A stretch of DNA of 64,000 bases from positions 1,798,001 to 1,862,000 of the forward strand of contig CAMZOI010000001.1 in assembly GCA_947331495.1 (NCBI GenBank). Direction: 5' to 3'. Below, piece by piece: positions 43,437 to 52,230 of the stretch (positions are counted from its first letter, which is position 1; the number at the start of each line of letters is the position of its first letter). Under the pieces are notes generated by a model that ran no database searches, was not told the DNA's origin, and saw only the letters and a program-made list of their open reading frames with translations. The translations under genes were made by a program, and so were the position numbers. Source of the DNA: Erythrobacteraceae bacterium Alg239-R51 (GTDB lineage: Bacteria > Pseudomonadota > Alphaproteobacteria > Sphingomonadales > Sphingomonadaceae).

Positions 43437-44759
43437 ATGACTACTGCCACGCATCTGCTCAAACGCAGGCGGTTCCTGCCGCTGTTCGTGACGCAGCTGT
43501 TCAACGCCTTCAACGACAATCTCTACAAGACCGCAATGGTCCTGTTCGTCGTATATTCCGTCTATGATGACGAGAGCACGGAGGCGGCTTTCAGCGGCCT
43601 GGCTTCCGGCCTTTTCATCCTGCCTTTCTTCGTTCTCTCCGCGCTGGCCGGCCAGCTTGCCGACATGCGCGACAAGGCGGCCATTATCCGCAAGGTGAAG
43701 CTATGCGAGATCGGCCTGATGGTGATTGGCGCAAGCGGTCTGTACCTCGCCTGGCAGGGGATCGCGGTGAGCACCGTTGCGATTCCGCTGATGCTGGCCG
43801 CGCTGTTCCTGACGGGCGTGCAGTCTACCTTCCTGGGGCCGATAAAATACGCGATCCTGCCGCAGCACCTCAGACGCGAGGAGGTGCTGGCGGGCACCGG
43901 CCTAATAGAGGCCGGAACCTATATCGCGATTCTGGCTGGTACGATCCTGGCCGGGTTGATCGCGGTCGAATTTGCTGCCGTGGCAATCATTGCGACTTCG
44001 ATAGTGGGATACCTGGTCAGTCGCCAGGTGCCGTCCGCGCCGCCGCAGGGCGAGATCGAGAAGCTTGACTGGCATGTCCTGCGCGCTTCGGTAAAACTGG
44101 TGCGTGACACGATGCACAATGCGGAGGTTTACTACGCAATACTTGCAATCAGCTTCTTCTGGACGATCGGTGCAGTGCTGTTCATCCAGTTCCCCCCGCT
44201 TGCAAAGAATACCATTATGGCCAGCAAGGAGGTGGCGAGCCTTTTTCTGGTCGTATTCTCCGTCGGCGTGGCGATCGGTTCGGTAGCGATCAACGCCCTG
44301 CTGAAAGGCAAGGTCTCGGCGCGCTATGCGCCCGCATCGGTCATAGCGATGGGGCTGTTCGTGGTCGCATTCTATGTCGTAGCGAAAATATGGGAAGCGG
44401 ATCAGCCGACCGATCTGCTCGACATTGGTGAGTTCCTCGCCTGGCCGATGGCGACCTTTCTGATGCTTTGCCTGCTGGGGATCGCGGTTGCGGGCGGGAT
44501 GTTCGTGGTGCCACTCTACGCGTTCCTGACCACGCGCGTCGCGCCTCACACCGCGTCTCGCACGATCGCGGCCAACAATATCGTCAATTCGGGAGCGATG
44601 GTGGCTGGCTCGCTGGTCGCCATGGCGATGAGCGCAGCCGGCGTCCCTGTGTCGGAACAGGTGCTGCTCTGCGCGGCGATGTGTCTGTTTTCCGCCTGGC
44701 TTGCCAAGCGGTTGATTGCGGCAGAACATGCCGCTGCAGCGGCAAGTGACCTGGCCTAG
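43437..44759 (+). CDS. MFS transporter, LplT-like (lysophospholipid flippase-related)
   Basis: About 440 residues with some 12 predicted helices. The N-terminus FLPLFVTQLFNAFNDNLYKTAMVLFVVYSV is the hallmark of the LplT branch of the major facilitator superfamily, which flips lysophospholipids inward for re-acylation; in many bacteria it is fused to acyltransferase and ligase domains, here absent. Also typical: TGVQSTFLGPIKYAILPQHL. The ATG at 43437 is chosen because the longer frame overlaps the divergent pgsA start. Next to pgsA, which supports a lipid role. Confidence 0.87.
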   Translation: MTTATHLLKRRRFLPLFVTQLFNAFNDNLYKTAMVLFVVYSVYDDESTEAAFSGLASGLFILPFFVLSALAGQLADMRDKAAIIRKVKLCEIGLMVIGASGLYLAWQGIAVSTVAIPLMLAALFLTGVQSTFLGPIKYAILPQHLRREEVLAGTGLIEAGTYIAILAGTILAGLIAVEFAAVAIIATSIVGYLVSRQVPSAPPQGEIEKLDWHVLRASVKLVRDTMHNAEVYYAILAISFFWTIGAVLFIQFPPLAKNTIMASKEVASLFLVVFSVGVAIGSVAINALLKGKVSARYAPASVIAMGLFVVAFYVVAKIWEADQPTDLLDIGEFLAWPMATFLMLCLLGIAVAGGMFVVPLYAFLTTRVAPHTASRTIAANNIVNSGAMVAGSLVAMAMSAAGVPVSEQVLLCAAMCLFSAWLAKRLIAAEHAAAAASDLA

Positions 44760-44950
44760 ACGATAAAGGCGAGCACCGCAGCGACGGTGGCGAAATAGGT
44801 CGTTGCCACACCGCGGACATCGGCGGCGGTCAGTCGCCAATCGATCGACTGGGCCGCCGGAATATCCGCGAAACTGGCGCGGCGTGCGGGAAGGCTGGCG
44901 CGGAACGGGTGCCGGGCGTTTTCGGTCGTAAGTACAAGTGCGCGTCTCAT
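44756..44950 (-). CDS. Small putative membrane protein
   Basis: 64 residues: a basic N-terminal half (ENARHPFRASLPARRASFADIP) and one C-terminal hydrophobic helix (ATTYFATVAAVLAFIV) ending at the stop. This looks like a tail-anchored small protein. It overlaps the stop of the convergent transporter by 4 bases. A CtrA-type box lies 10-26 bases ahead of its ATG, too close for a normal leader unless the transcript is nearly leaderless. No clear ribosome binding site, so the call is tentative. Confidence 0.5.
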   Translation of the reverse strand: MRRALVLTTENARHPFRASLPARRASFADIPAAQSIDWRLTAADVRGVATTYFATVAAVLAFIV

Positions 44951-44960
44951 GATGTCCGGG

Positions 44961-44976
44961 TTAACGCTTTTTTAAC
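44961..44976. promoter_or_regulatory. CtrA-type binding site (TTAA-N7-TTAAC)
   Basis: TTAACGCTTTTTTAAC fits the CtrA consensus TTAA-N7-TTAAC exactly; another TTAACC half-site lies near 45034. CtrA is the alphaproteobacterial cell-cycle and motility regulator. The site sits between the small membrane protein gene (minus) and the ThDP enzyme gene (plus, start 45087); which it controls cannot be told from position. Confidence 0.5.
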
Positions 44977-45086
44977 CTGTTGGTATCCCGCCATGTGCAC
45001 ATTGTCCCCGCTTGGAACGATTCACCCCGAATTAACCATAATCCCGGCGATTGCGTGCTGCTCCGGGGCAGGGTAATCAAACCGGG

Positions 45087-46754
45087 ATGACCTCTTCCCC
45101 GACGCCAGCAGCCGCACGCCTTCTCGTCGATTGCCTTGCCGAACAGGGGTGCGATCGCATCTTCACCGTTCCGGGCGAGAGCTTCCTCCAGGTTCTCGAC
45201 GCGCTGACTCAGCAAAGCGCCATCGATCTCGTTACCTGCCGCCAGGAAGGCGGAGTGTCGTTCATGGCCTGCGCCGATGGGGCAATGACGGGTAGACCGG
45301 GCATAGCCTTCGTAACGCGCGGACCCGGTGCGACCAATGCCAGTATCGGCGTGCACGTGGCGATGCAGGATTCGCAGCCGATGATACTGTTCGTCGGCGA
45401 TGTCGACAGTTCCATGCGCGATCGCGAGGGCTTCCAGGAAATCGACTTCCCGGCCTTCTTCTCACCCATTGCGAAATGGACTGCGCGGATCGACTCCGCC
45501 GATCGTATTCCCGAATACGTCGCCCGCGCTTATGCCACCGCGATTTCCGGGCGCCCCGGTCCGGTCGTGCTTGCCTTGCCGGAGGACATGCTGAGCCGCG
45601 AAACGGCCGCGACCCCTCGTCCAAGAATGGAGCGCCCCGCCCAGGCGCCCTGCCCCGATGCCATGGCGACCATGATGGCGCTTCTTGCCGACGCCGCCGC
45701 GCCCGTCGCGATCGTGGGCGGCGCGGGCTGGAACGCCAAGGCGCGTGAATATTTCCAGCTTTTCGCCGAGCGGCTTGGCATTCCGGTGGCGACGGGTTTT
45801 CGCAGGCAGGACGCGATCGCACCTTCGAGCCGCGTCTACGCTGGCAATCTCGGCTACGGACCCAATCCGAAGCTTGTACAGCGGGTGAAAGATGCAGATC
45901 TGATCCTCGCCGTCGGAGCGCGGCTCGGCGAGGCAACGACTGATGGCTACACCGTACCGCCGCTGATCGCACCGGACCGCAGGCTGGTCCACGTCCATCC
46001 CGATCCGGGCGAGTTGAACAGCGTTTATCGCGCCGACCTCGCCATTTGCGCCAGCATGGACGAATTCGCCGAAAGCGCAGCCTTGTGGGACAATGACGAC
46101 GCGATCGATTTCGACGCGGGCGCACAAGCGCATGCCGAATGGGAAGACTGGGCGAGCGTCCACAAAGACGGTCATGCGCTGGACATGGACCAGGCCGTTC
46201 AGTTCATGCGCGATACGCTGCCGGCCGACACCATCGTGTGCAACGGGGCGGGCAATTTTGCTGGGTGGTGGCACCGCTACTGGCGCTACGAAGGCTTCCC
46301 GACGCAACTCGCCCCCACCTGCGGCGCGATGGGCTACGGCGTGCCCGCCGCGGTCGCCGCATCCTTGCGTTTTCCCGAGCGGACAGTCGTGGCGGTCGCC
46401 GGAGATGGCGATTTCCTGATGAACGGACAGGAACTGGCCACCGCCGCTCAATACGGTGCGAACCTGATCGTGATAGTCGTGGACAATTCGGCCTACGGCA
46501 CGATCCGTATGCATCAGGAGCGGGAATTCCCAGGCGAGGACCGCGTAAGCGGCACGCGCCTTGCCAATCCTGACTTTGCAGGCTTGGCCGAAGCCTTCGG
46601 TGGATGGTCCGCCCGCGCCGAGACGACCGAGCAATTCAAGGATGCGCTTATTGCGGCCAAGGGCCGTAGCGGCCTAAGGCTTGTCCATTGCGTTATCGAG
46701 GTCGAACAGCTCGCCGCCAGCGGCGCGACAATCAGCGGTTTGCGCCAGCGTTAG
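45087..46754 (+). CDS. Thiamine diphosphate-dependent enzyme, acetolactate synthase/benzoylformate decarboxylase-like
   Basis: 555-residue three-domain ThDP enzyme. N-terminal PYR domain with the cofactor-activating Glu in IFTVPGESFLQVLDAL and RGPGATNASIGVHVAMQDSQPMILFVG; a central FAD/DHAP-type domain (AIVGGAGWNAKAREYFQLF); and the PP domain with GDGDFLMNGQELATAAQYGANLIVIVVDN, the metal-diphosphate motif. It resembles catalytic acetolactate synthases, but no small regulatory subunit gene adjoins it and the true ilvBN pair is likely elsewhere, so the reaction is open. It ends tail to tail with a lipoprotein gene, overlapping by 4 bases. Confidence 0.85.
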   Translation: MTSSPTPAAARLLVDCLAEQGCDRIFTVPGESFLQVLDALTQQSAIDLVTCRQEGGVSFMACADGAMTGRPGIAFVTRGPGATNASIGVHVAMQDSQPMILFVGDVDSSMRDREGFQEIDFPAFFSPIAKWTARIDSADRIPEYVARAYATAISGRPGPVVLALPEDMLSRETAATPRPRMERPAQAPCPDAMATMMALLADAAAPVAIVGGAGWNAKAREYFQLFAERLGIPVATGFRRQDAIAPSSRVYAGNLGYGPNPKLVQRVKDADLILAVGARLGEATTDGYTVPPLIAPDRRLVHVHPDPGELNSVYRADLAICASMDEFAESAALWDNDDAIDFDAGAQAHAEWEDWASVHKDGHALDMDQAVQFMRDTLPADTIVCNGAGNFAGWWHRYWRYEGFPTQLAPTCGAMGYGVPAAVAASLRFPERTVVAVAGDGDFLMNGQELATAAQYGANLIVIVVDNSAYGTIRMHQEREFPGEDRVSGTRLANPDFAGLAEAFGGWSARAETTEQFKDALIAAKGRSGLRLVHCVIEVEQLAASGATISGLRQR

Positions 46755-47479
46755 CCGCATTTGACAAAGACCACACCATCGCCTTCGATCGTATGTCCGC
46801 CAATCGTGACAGGATCGTATTGCGCATCGGTCGCCGGGCGCAGGACTGCTATTCCGTCCGGCCCGCGACTTTCAAGCGGAAGGTCCGGCAACGGTTCGCC
46901 CAGATCGATCCGTGGGTAATTGCCCAGAACGATCCGGGCATCGGTCGGCACATCGTTGACGCTGCTCTCTATCACCAAGCCACCGGCGCTCTTTCTGATC
47001 TGGAAATCCGGCTTGTCGCAATTCGCGTTGACGCCCTTTCCGGTCCAGCTTCCGGTGACGTAGCTTTCGCTCAGCTTGATACCGCCGGCGCGAGCCGGAT
47101 CCCGATCGCGCGCGGGCGGTTCGATCTGGTCGATCCGCTCGACGATCAGAGTGCCCCTGCCCTGTTGACAATAGCTGGCATCGGCGATTTCTCCGGTGAT
47201 CCTGACGTATTCGCCGGTCGAGAAATCCGCCGCTCCCATATTGAAGGACCACACGTCGCCGTCGGGTGTGGTGATGATCGAACATTCGACCCCGTCGCCG
47301 ATCCGCCCTTCGACAGTCATCAGCGATGGCTGTCCGGACGGCCGGGTTTCGGCAGAAGGGTTGCGATCGGCGGACCCGTTTGTCGGAAGCGAGGTATCGG
47401 GGGTTTTGGAGGTTTCTCCACTGCAGGCGGTCAAGGCAAGTGCCGAGAGGGATGCGAGAAGTTTGTCGTAAAAGGTCAT
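46751..47479 (-). CDS. Putative lipoprotein, unknown function
   Basis: 242 residues from ATG 47479, which gives a lipoprotein signal (KLLASLSALALTAC, lipobox LTAC). A Ser/Thr/Pro-rich linker follows (SGETSKTPDTSLPTNGSAD). The first folded unit, VEGRIGDGVECSIITTPDGDVWSFNMG...GEYVRITGEIADASYCQQGRGTLIVERI, has the look of an OB-like barrel with two cysteines; the rest contains GKGVNANCDKPDFQIRKSAGGLVIES. No family named with confidence. Lies 33 bases after rimM on the same strand, where trmD would be expected. Confidence 0.7.
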   Translation of the reverse strand: MTFYDKLLASLSALALTACSGETSKTPDTSLPTNGSADRNPSAETRPSGQPSLMTVEGRIGDGVECSIITTPDGDVWSFNMGAADFSTGEYVRITGEIADASYCQQGRGTLIVERIDQIEPPARDRDPARAGGIKLSESYVTGSWTGKGVNANCDKPDFQIRKSAGGLVIESSVNDVPTDARIVLGNYPRIDLGEPLPDLPLESRGPDGIAVLRPATDAQYDPVTIGGHTIEGDGVVFVKCG

Positions 47480-47512
47480 GTGCGTGCAACACGTCACCGT
47501 TTGCGCAGGTTC

Positions 47513-47998
47513 CTAGCCCGCGAAATCGGCGTTCAGCACCAATCGTTCCGTATCCCATCCCGGAACAGCCTGATCGGTCAACGGCACCATGAACGTCTTC
47601 CCGTCAGGCTTTCTGATTTCGATGATGTCGGTGGCGCCGAAATTTTCGACGGCGCAGACATGGCCGACCGGATCGCCCGTTTCCGTCACGACCGGAAGGT
47701 CGAGCAGGTCCGAAAAGTAGAACTCACCCTCGTCCAGCGCCGGAAGTTTCTCACGCGGAACGCTCAGAACCGTCCCGCGCAGGGCTTCCGCAGCTGTGCG
47801 GTCCGTCACTTGCGCGAAACGGGCGATGGCTCCACCCTTGTTGTCGCTGCGCAGCTTCGACAGGGTCAGCGTACCGTCGTTGAACGTCGTGTGCGCCTTC
47901 AGGCTGTCCAGACCTTCACCCAGCAGCTTCAGACGAACTTCGCCCGTCACGCCGTGCGCACCAGCAACGGCGGCAAGAGTGACGGGCTTGTCCGGCAT
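47513..47998 (-). CDS. rimM: 16S rRNA processing (ribosome maturation) factor
   Basis: Binds S19 and helps mature the 30S head. 161 residues: N-terminal RimM barrel (VTLAAVAGAHGVTGEVRLKLL) and C-terminal PRC-barrel (EGEFYFSDLLDLPVVTETGDPVGHVCAVENFGATDIIEI, FMVPLTDQAVPGWD). Lies 9 bases after rpsP in the ffh-rpsP-rimM run. Confidence 0.96.
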   Translation of the reverse strand: MPDKPVTLAAVAGAHGVTGEVRLKLLGEGLDSLKAHTTFNDGTLTLSKLRSDNKGGAIARFAQVTDRTAAEALRGTVLSVPREKLPALDEGEFYFSDLLDLPVVTETGDPVGHVCAVENFGATDIIEIRKPDGKTFMVPLTDQAVPGWDTERLVLNADFAG

Positions 47999-48007
47999 CG
48001 TTGTAAG

Positions 48008-48523
48008 TTACTCAGCTTTTGCTTCGGCTTCGTTGGCAGTATCTGCTGCTTCGGCAGCGGTGCCTTCGTCGGCCTTGGCTTCTTCGGCGGGCGCTTCGTC
48101 CGCAGCATTATCTTCTGCGGCAGACGTCTCTTCTTCCGCGGGAGCGTTGGCTTCCGCTTCGGCTGCCTTGGCGGCCTCCTCGGCTTCTGCGGCCTTGGCG
48201 GCCTTCTCCTCGGCGCGTTCCTTGGCGGCTTCGCCCGGCTCGCCCTTCTTCGGGTTGCTCTTCGGCGCACGTTCGAGGATGCCGGCGGCGTCGAAGAAGC
48301 GATGGACGCGGTCCGAAGGCTGTGCCCCGACCGAAAGCCAATGACGTGCGCGGTCTTCGTCGAGCTTCACGCGCTCTCCGGAATCCTTGGGCAGCATCGG
48401 ATTGTACGTACCGATCTGCTCGAGATACTTGCCGTCGCGCGGGCTGCGCGCGTCCGAAACGACGATACGGTAGTAGGGACGCTTCTTCGCGCCGCCGCGG
48501 GAAAGACGGATTGCAACTGACAT
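48008..48523 (-). CDS. rpsP: 30S ribosomal protein S16 with long Ala/Glu-rich tail
   Basis: The first 85 residues are a normal S16 ([54 protein letters not shown]). After [11 protein letters not shown] there are about 80 further residues of almost only Ala, Glu, Asp and Lys ([17 protein letters not shown] and on). Alphaproteobacterial S16 proteins often have such tails, but this one doubles the protein. The stretch is low complexity; it may be disordered or helical. Between ffh and rimM. Confidence 0.95.
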   Translation of the reverse strand: MSVAIRLSRGGAKKRPYYRIVVSDARSPRDGKYLEQIGTYNPMLPKDSGERVKLDEDRARHWLSVGAQPSDRVHRFFDAAGILERAPKSNPKKGEPGEAAKERAEEKAAKAAEAEEAAKAAEAEANAPAEEETSAAEDNAADEAPAEEAKADEGTAAEAADTANEAEAKAE

Positions 48524-48557
48524 TGTGTATTACCTTTCGAATGTAAGATACTGATAG

Positions 48558-50036
48558 TTATTTCTTCTTGAGCAATTCCTGAAGATCGGGCGGGAGCGTG
48601 TCGGGATCGACACCGGGGCCCTTGGGACCGGACATGCCGCCCATCCCCGCGCCAGGTCCGCCCAGCCCGGGCATCGCCGCACCAAGACCACCCTTGCCGA
48701 ACAGCGCGCCCAGGCCCTTCATGCCACCCATTTTCTTGATCTGCTTCATGGCGCGGCCCATTTCCTGGTGCATCTTGAGCACCTTGTTCACATCCTGGAC
48801 CTGCGTGCCGGACCCGGCCGCGACGCGCTTTCTGCGCTTGGCGTTCATCACTTCGGGGCGCTTGCGCTCCTTGGCAGTCATCGAACCGATGATTGCGTCC
48901 ATGTGGATCAGCACCTTGTCGTCCATGTTGGAGGCCTGCATCGCCGCCTTGGCCTTCTTCATGCCGGGAAGCATTCCGGCGAGCATGCCCAGCCCGCCCA
49001 TGTTCTGCATCTGCTTCAACTGCATGCGCAGATCGTCGAGATCGAACTTGCCCGACGCCATTTTCCTGGCGAGCGCTTCGGCATCTTCCTCCTTGATCGT
49101 CGCGGCGGCCTTCTCGACCAGCGAGACGACATCGCCCATGCCAAGGATGCGGCCTGCCACACGCTTGGGATCGAAGGCCTCGATCGCGTCGAGCTTCTCG
49201 CCCGTACCGGCAAACTTGATCGGCTTGCCCGTCACATAGCGCATCGACAGCGCCGCACCGCCGCGCGCATCGCCGTCCATCCGCGTCAGTACCACGCCCG
49301 TCAGCGGGACTTCGCCGGTAAAGCTCTGCGCGACATTGACCGCGTCCTGACCGGTCAGGCTGTCGACCACCAGCAGCACCTCGGTCGGAGTCGAAACGCC
49401 CGCGATCGCCTTCATTTCGGCCATCAGCGCCTCGTCGACGTGGAGACGGCCCGCAGTGTCGAGCAGGAGCACATCGGCAGCCTGCAAGCGGGCGCTTTCC
49501 ATCGCACGGCGAGCAATATCGACCGGCTGCTGGCCCTCGACGATCGGCAGCGTCGCCACGTCGACCTGCTCGCCCAGGATCTTGAGCTGTTCCTGCGCTG
49601 CGGGCCGATTGACGTCGAGCGAGGCCATCAGCGACTTCTTGCCGTGCTTCTCGCGGATCATCTTGCCGAGCTTGGCAGTCGTCGTGGTCTTGCCCGAGCC
49701 CTGCAGGCCGACCATCATGATGACGACCGGCGGCTTGGCAGCAAAGTTGAGTTCGGCAACCGCGCCATCTTCGCCGCCGAGCATCTCGACCAGCTCGTCA
49801 TTGACGATCTTGACGACCTGTTGGCCCGGCGTGACCGAACGCAGGACATCCTGACCGATTGCTTTTTCGATCACCCCATCGATGAAGCGGCGCACCACTG
49901 GCAACGCCACGTCCGCTTCGAGCAGCGCGATCCGAACCTCGCGCATGGCCTCGCGCACGTCCTGCTCGGACAGCGCGCCACGCCCCTTGAGGCGGTCGAA
50001 CACATTACCGAGCCGGTCGGACAGATTGTCGAACAT
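48558..50036 (-). CDS. ffh: Signal recognition particle protein
   Basis: SRP54 GTPase that delivers nascent membrane proteins to FtsY. 492 residues from ATG 50036, with AAGGAG upstream. N domain (FDNLSDRLGNVFDRLKGRGAL), G domain with P-loop VGLQGSGKTTTTAKLGK, DTAGRLHVDE and TRMDGDARGGAAL, and the methionine-rich M domain with its RNA-binding region (IIGSMTAKERKRPEVMNAKRRKRVAAGSGT) and a Gly/Met/Pro-rich tail. First gene of ffh-rpsP-rimM. Confidence 0.97.
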   Translation of the reverse strand: MFDNLSDRLGNVFDRLKGRGALSEQDVREAMREVRIALLEADVALPVVRRFIDGVIEKAIGQDVLRSVTPGQQVVKIVNDELVEMLGGEDGAVAELNFAAKPPVVIMMVGLQGSGKTTTTAKLGKMIREKHGKKSLMASLDVNRPAAQEQLKILGEQVDVATLPIVEGQQPVDIARRAMESARLQAADVLLLDTAGRLHVDEALMAEMKAIAGVSTPTEVLLVVDSLTGQDAVNVAQSFTGEVPLTGVVLTRMDGDARGGAALSMRYVTGKPIKFAGTGEKLDAIEAFDPKRVAGRILGMGDVVSLVEKAAATIKEEDAEALARKMASGKFDLDDLRMQLKQMQNMGGLGMLAGMLPGMKKAKAAMQASNMDDKVLIHMDAIIGSMTAKERKRPEVMNAKRRKRVAAGSGTQVQDVNKVLKMHQEMGRAMKQIKKMGGMKGLGALFGKGGLGAAMPGLGGPGAGMGGMSGPKGPGVDPDTLPPDLQELLKKK

Positions 50037-50248
50037 GCGAGCTCTACTCCTTTTCCGGAACCCATGGTCCGGAACAAACGCGAAAAACGCCGGCGGACGA
50101 GAACTCGTCGGCCAGCGTGGGGCGAACCCCTTGGGATACCCGGACAATCGTCCGGATGTGGTGGAAGCAAACCGCAGCCGTCGCTGCAGCCTGCTACCAT
50201 CAGACCCGGATGCACCGCATCGCCGACCTGCGCCACGAAGCGATGAAA

Positions 50249-50324
<76 letters not shown>

Positions 50325-50416
50325 GGACCATTTTATGCAGGACACGCCCTGGGAGGCGCATCACCCTTGCGGGAAGCGGCCTTTATAAAGCAGCTTCCCG
50401 CATTGCAATAGCTAAA

Positions 50417-50761
50417 TCAGCTCTCTTCGTTATCGTCGTCGCCCTTGGACTTGGTTTCGACGCCCAGATCGTCGTCACCGCCCAGATCGACCTCGTTATC
50501 CGGCGAATCGTCGTCCTCATCGATGTCGATGTCGAGATCGTCGTCGTCATCGCCGCCCAGATCGCTGTCGGCTTCGCTATCCTTCTTCTTTTTCTTGTCC
50601 TCTTCCTCGGCGAGGATCGGCTGCTTCGACTTGAGAACGGGTTCGGGCGTCCATTCCTCGCCGCATTCGATGCAGGTTACGGGATCGTCCTTGTTCAGAT
50701 CGTAGAAGCGGGTGCCGCAGTTCGGGCAGGTCCGCTTGGTGCCCCATTCCGGTTTGACCAT
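50417..50761 (-). CDS. TIGR02300-type acidic protein with zinc ribbon
   Basis: 114 residues. The first 45 have two CxxC pairs (CPNCGTRFYDLN and CIECGEEW), a zinc-ribbon arrangement with the FYDLNKDDP sequence that marks the TIGR02300 family of alphaproteobacteria. The rest is extremely acidic (LGGDDDDDLDIDIDEDDD), with a KKKKKD patch between. Function unknown; the zinc ribbon suggests nucleic acid or protein contact. Start ATG 50761. Divergent from aroA. Confidence 0.9.
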   Translation of the reverse strand: MVKPEWGTKRTCPNCGTRFYDLNKDDPVTCIECGEEWTPEPVLKSKQPILAEEEDKKKKKDSEADSDLGGDDDDDLDIDIDEDDDSPDNEVDLGGDDDLGVETKSKGDDDNEES

Positions 50762-50904
50762 GTTTAATCCTTGAAGTTTGCCGCCCCCGACCAATTGCCG
50801 GACACGTGTGAATTCGCAATCGTATTGATGGGAACCTGCAAGGCAGGAATCAACAGCGCGCGCGCCTTGCCAGAGTGTATGTGCCCTGTCAAAGCGCGCC
50901 GTTC

Positions 50905-52230
50905 ATGGACGCGAACTCTCCCAAGCCTGCCCACCGCTTCGTGCCGTCCGGTCCGTTGACCGGCACCATACGCGTGCCCGGCGACAAGTCGATCAGCCAT
51001 CGCGCCTTGTTGTTCGGTGCATTGGCGCTCGGACGAAGCCGCATTTCGGGGCTGCTCGAAGGCGAAGACGTGCTCGCAACGGCTGCGGCATTGCGAGCGA
51101 TGGGCGCAAAAATCGAACGGGATGGAGAAGATTGGGTCGTCGACGGTGTCGGCGTCGGCACATTGCTCCAGCCACATGGCGCGCTCGACATGGGCAATTC
51201 GGGAACCTCCACCCGCCTGCTGATGGGTCTGTTGGCCAGCCACGGCATCACCGCAGCCTTTACCGGCGATGCAAGCTTGTCGAAGCGCCCCATGGGCCGG
51301 GTCATCGAACCATTGTCGCGCATGGGCGCGACCTTCACCCCCTCGCCCGGCGGCACGCTTCCGTTGATGATGGAAGGCCTGCAACCTGCCATACCGATCG
51401 AATACCGGCTTCCGGTCGCCAGCGCCCAGGTGAAGAGTGCGGTTCTCCTCGCCGGGCTCAACACGCCGGGAACGACCACCGTGATCGAGCCTGTCCCGAC
51501 CCGCGACCACACGGAGCGGATGCTGCGCGGGTTCGGCGTCGACCTTCACGTGGAGGAGGTGAACGGTGCGAAGCATATCTCGCTGACCGGCCCCTGCGAC
51601 CTGAGACCGTGCGACATCGAAGTGCCCGGCGATCCGTCTTCCGCCGCGTTCTTTGCCGTGGCCGCCAGCATCGTGCCTGGAAGCGACCTGGTGATCGAGA
51701 ATGTCGGTATGAACCCCACGCGCGACGGTATCTATCGTGTGCTCGCGCAGATGGGGGCGAATATCGAGAAACGGAACGAGCGCACAATCGGCGGCGAGCC
51801 GGTGGTCGATCTGCGCGTCCGCCATGCCGAACTTAAGGGGATCGAGGTGGATCCCGCCATCGCTCCAGCCATGATCGACGAGTTCCCGGTCCTCTTCATT
51901 GCCGCCGCGATGGCCCAGGGTACCACCGTCACCACCGGCCTCGAAGAACTGCGCGTCAAGGAGAGCGACCGCCTGACCGCGATGGCTGCCGCTCTGGCCC
52001 TGGCAGGCGCTCAGACCGAGGAACGCGCGGATGGCCTCCTCATTCACGGTAGCGGCGGCAAACCCTTTTCAGGCGGCGGGCCGGTCCGTACCCATCTCGA
52101 TCATCGCATCGCCATGAGCATGGCGGTGGCGGGTCTGGCCAGCGAATCAGGAGTGGCAGTTGACAGTATCGACCCGATCGCCACCAGTTTCCCGAATTTC
52201 ATGGAACTGCTTGACGAGGTGATGGCATGA
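50905..52230 (+). CDS. aroA: 3-phosphoshikimate 1-carboxyvinyltransferase (EPSP synthase), class II-like
   Basis: Shikimate pathway enzyme joining shikimate-3-phosphate and phosphoenolpyruvate. About 441 residues from ATG 50905. Sequence follows the CP4/class II type closely: GTIRVPGDKSISHRALLFGALA, DASLSKRPMGRVIEPL, SAQVKSAVLLAGLNTPG, PTRDHTERMLRGFG, VPGDPSSAAFF, RVKESDRL and THLDHRIAMS. The active-site loop reads LDMGNSGTSTR, with Gly rather than the Ala found there in CP4. Its TGA overlaps the ATG of the next gene, starting the aroA-small membrane protein-cmk-rpsA run. Confidence 0.96.
   Translation: MDANSPKPAHRFVPSGPLTGTIRVPGDKSISHRALLFGALALGRSRISGLLEGEDVLATAAALRAMGAKIERDGEDWVVDGVGVGTLLQPHGALDMGNSGTSTRLLMGLLASHGITAAFTGDASLSKRPMGRVIEPLSRMGATFTPSPGGTLPLMMEGLQPAIPIEYRLPVASAQVKSAVLLAGLNTPGTTTVIEPVPTRDHTERMLRGFGVDLHVEEVNGAKHISLTGPCDLRPCDIEVPGDPSSAAFFAVAASIVPGSDLVIENVGMNPTRDGIYRVLAQMGANIEKRNERTIGGEPVVDLRVRHAELKGIEVDPAIAPAMIDEFPVLFIAAAMAQGTTVTTGLEELRVKESDRLTAMAAALALAGAQTEERADGLLIHGSGGKPFSGGGPVRTHLDHRIAMSMAVAGLASESGVAVDSIDPIATSFPNFMELLDEVMA

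Noticed and set aside
46688-48520. 610-codon open frame on the plus strand opposite rimM and rpsP
   Set aside because: It lies antisense to clearly recognised genes and reads as a codon-structure shadow of high-GC genes, with runs of [15 protein letters not shown] opposite the rpsP tail. No ribosome binding site or family likeness.
48768-50246. 492-codon open frame on the plus strand opposite ffh
   Set aside because: Antisense to ffh over its length, rich in His, Arg and Asp as expected for a complement frame; no start signals.
50345-50400. Inverted repeat GCGGGAAGC/GCTTCCCGC as terminator of the acidic zinc-ribbon gene
   Set aside because: No T run follows on either strand, and the repeat overlaps the likely promoter of tRNA-Ala. 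Left uncalled.
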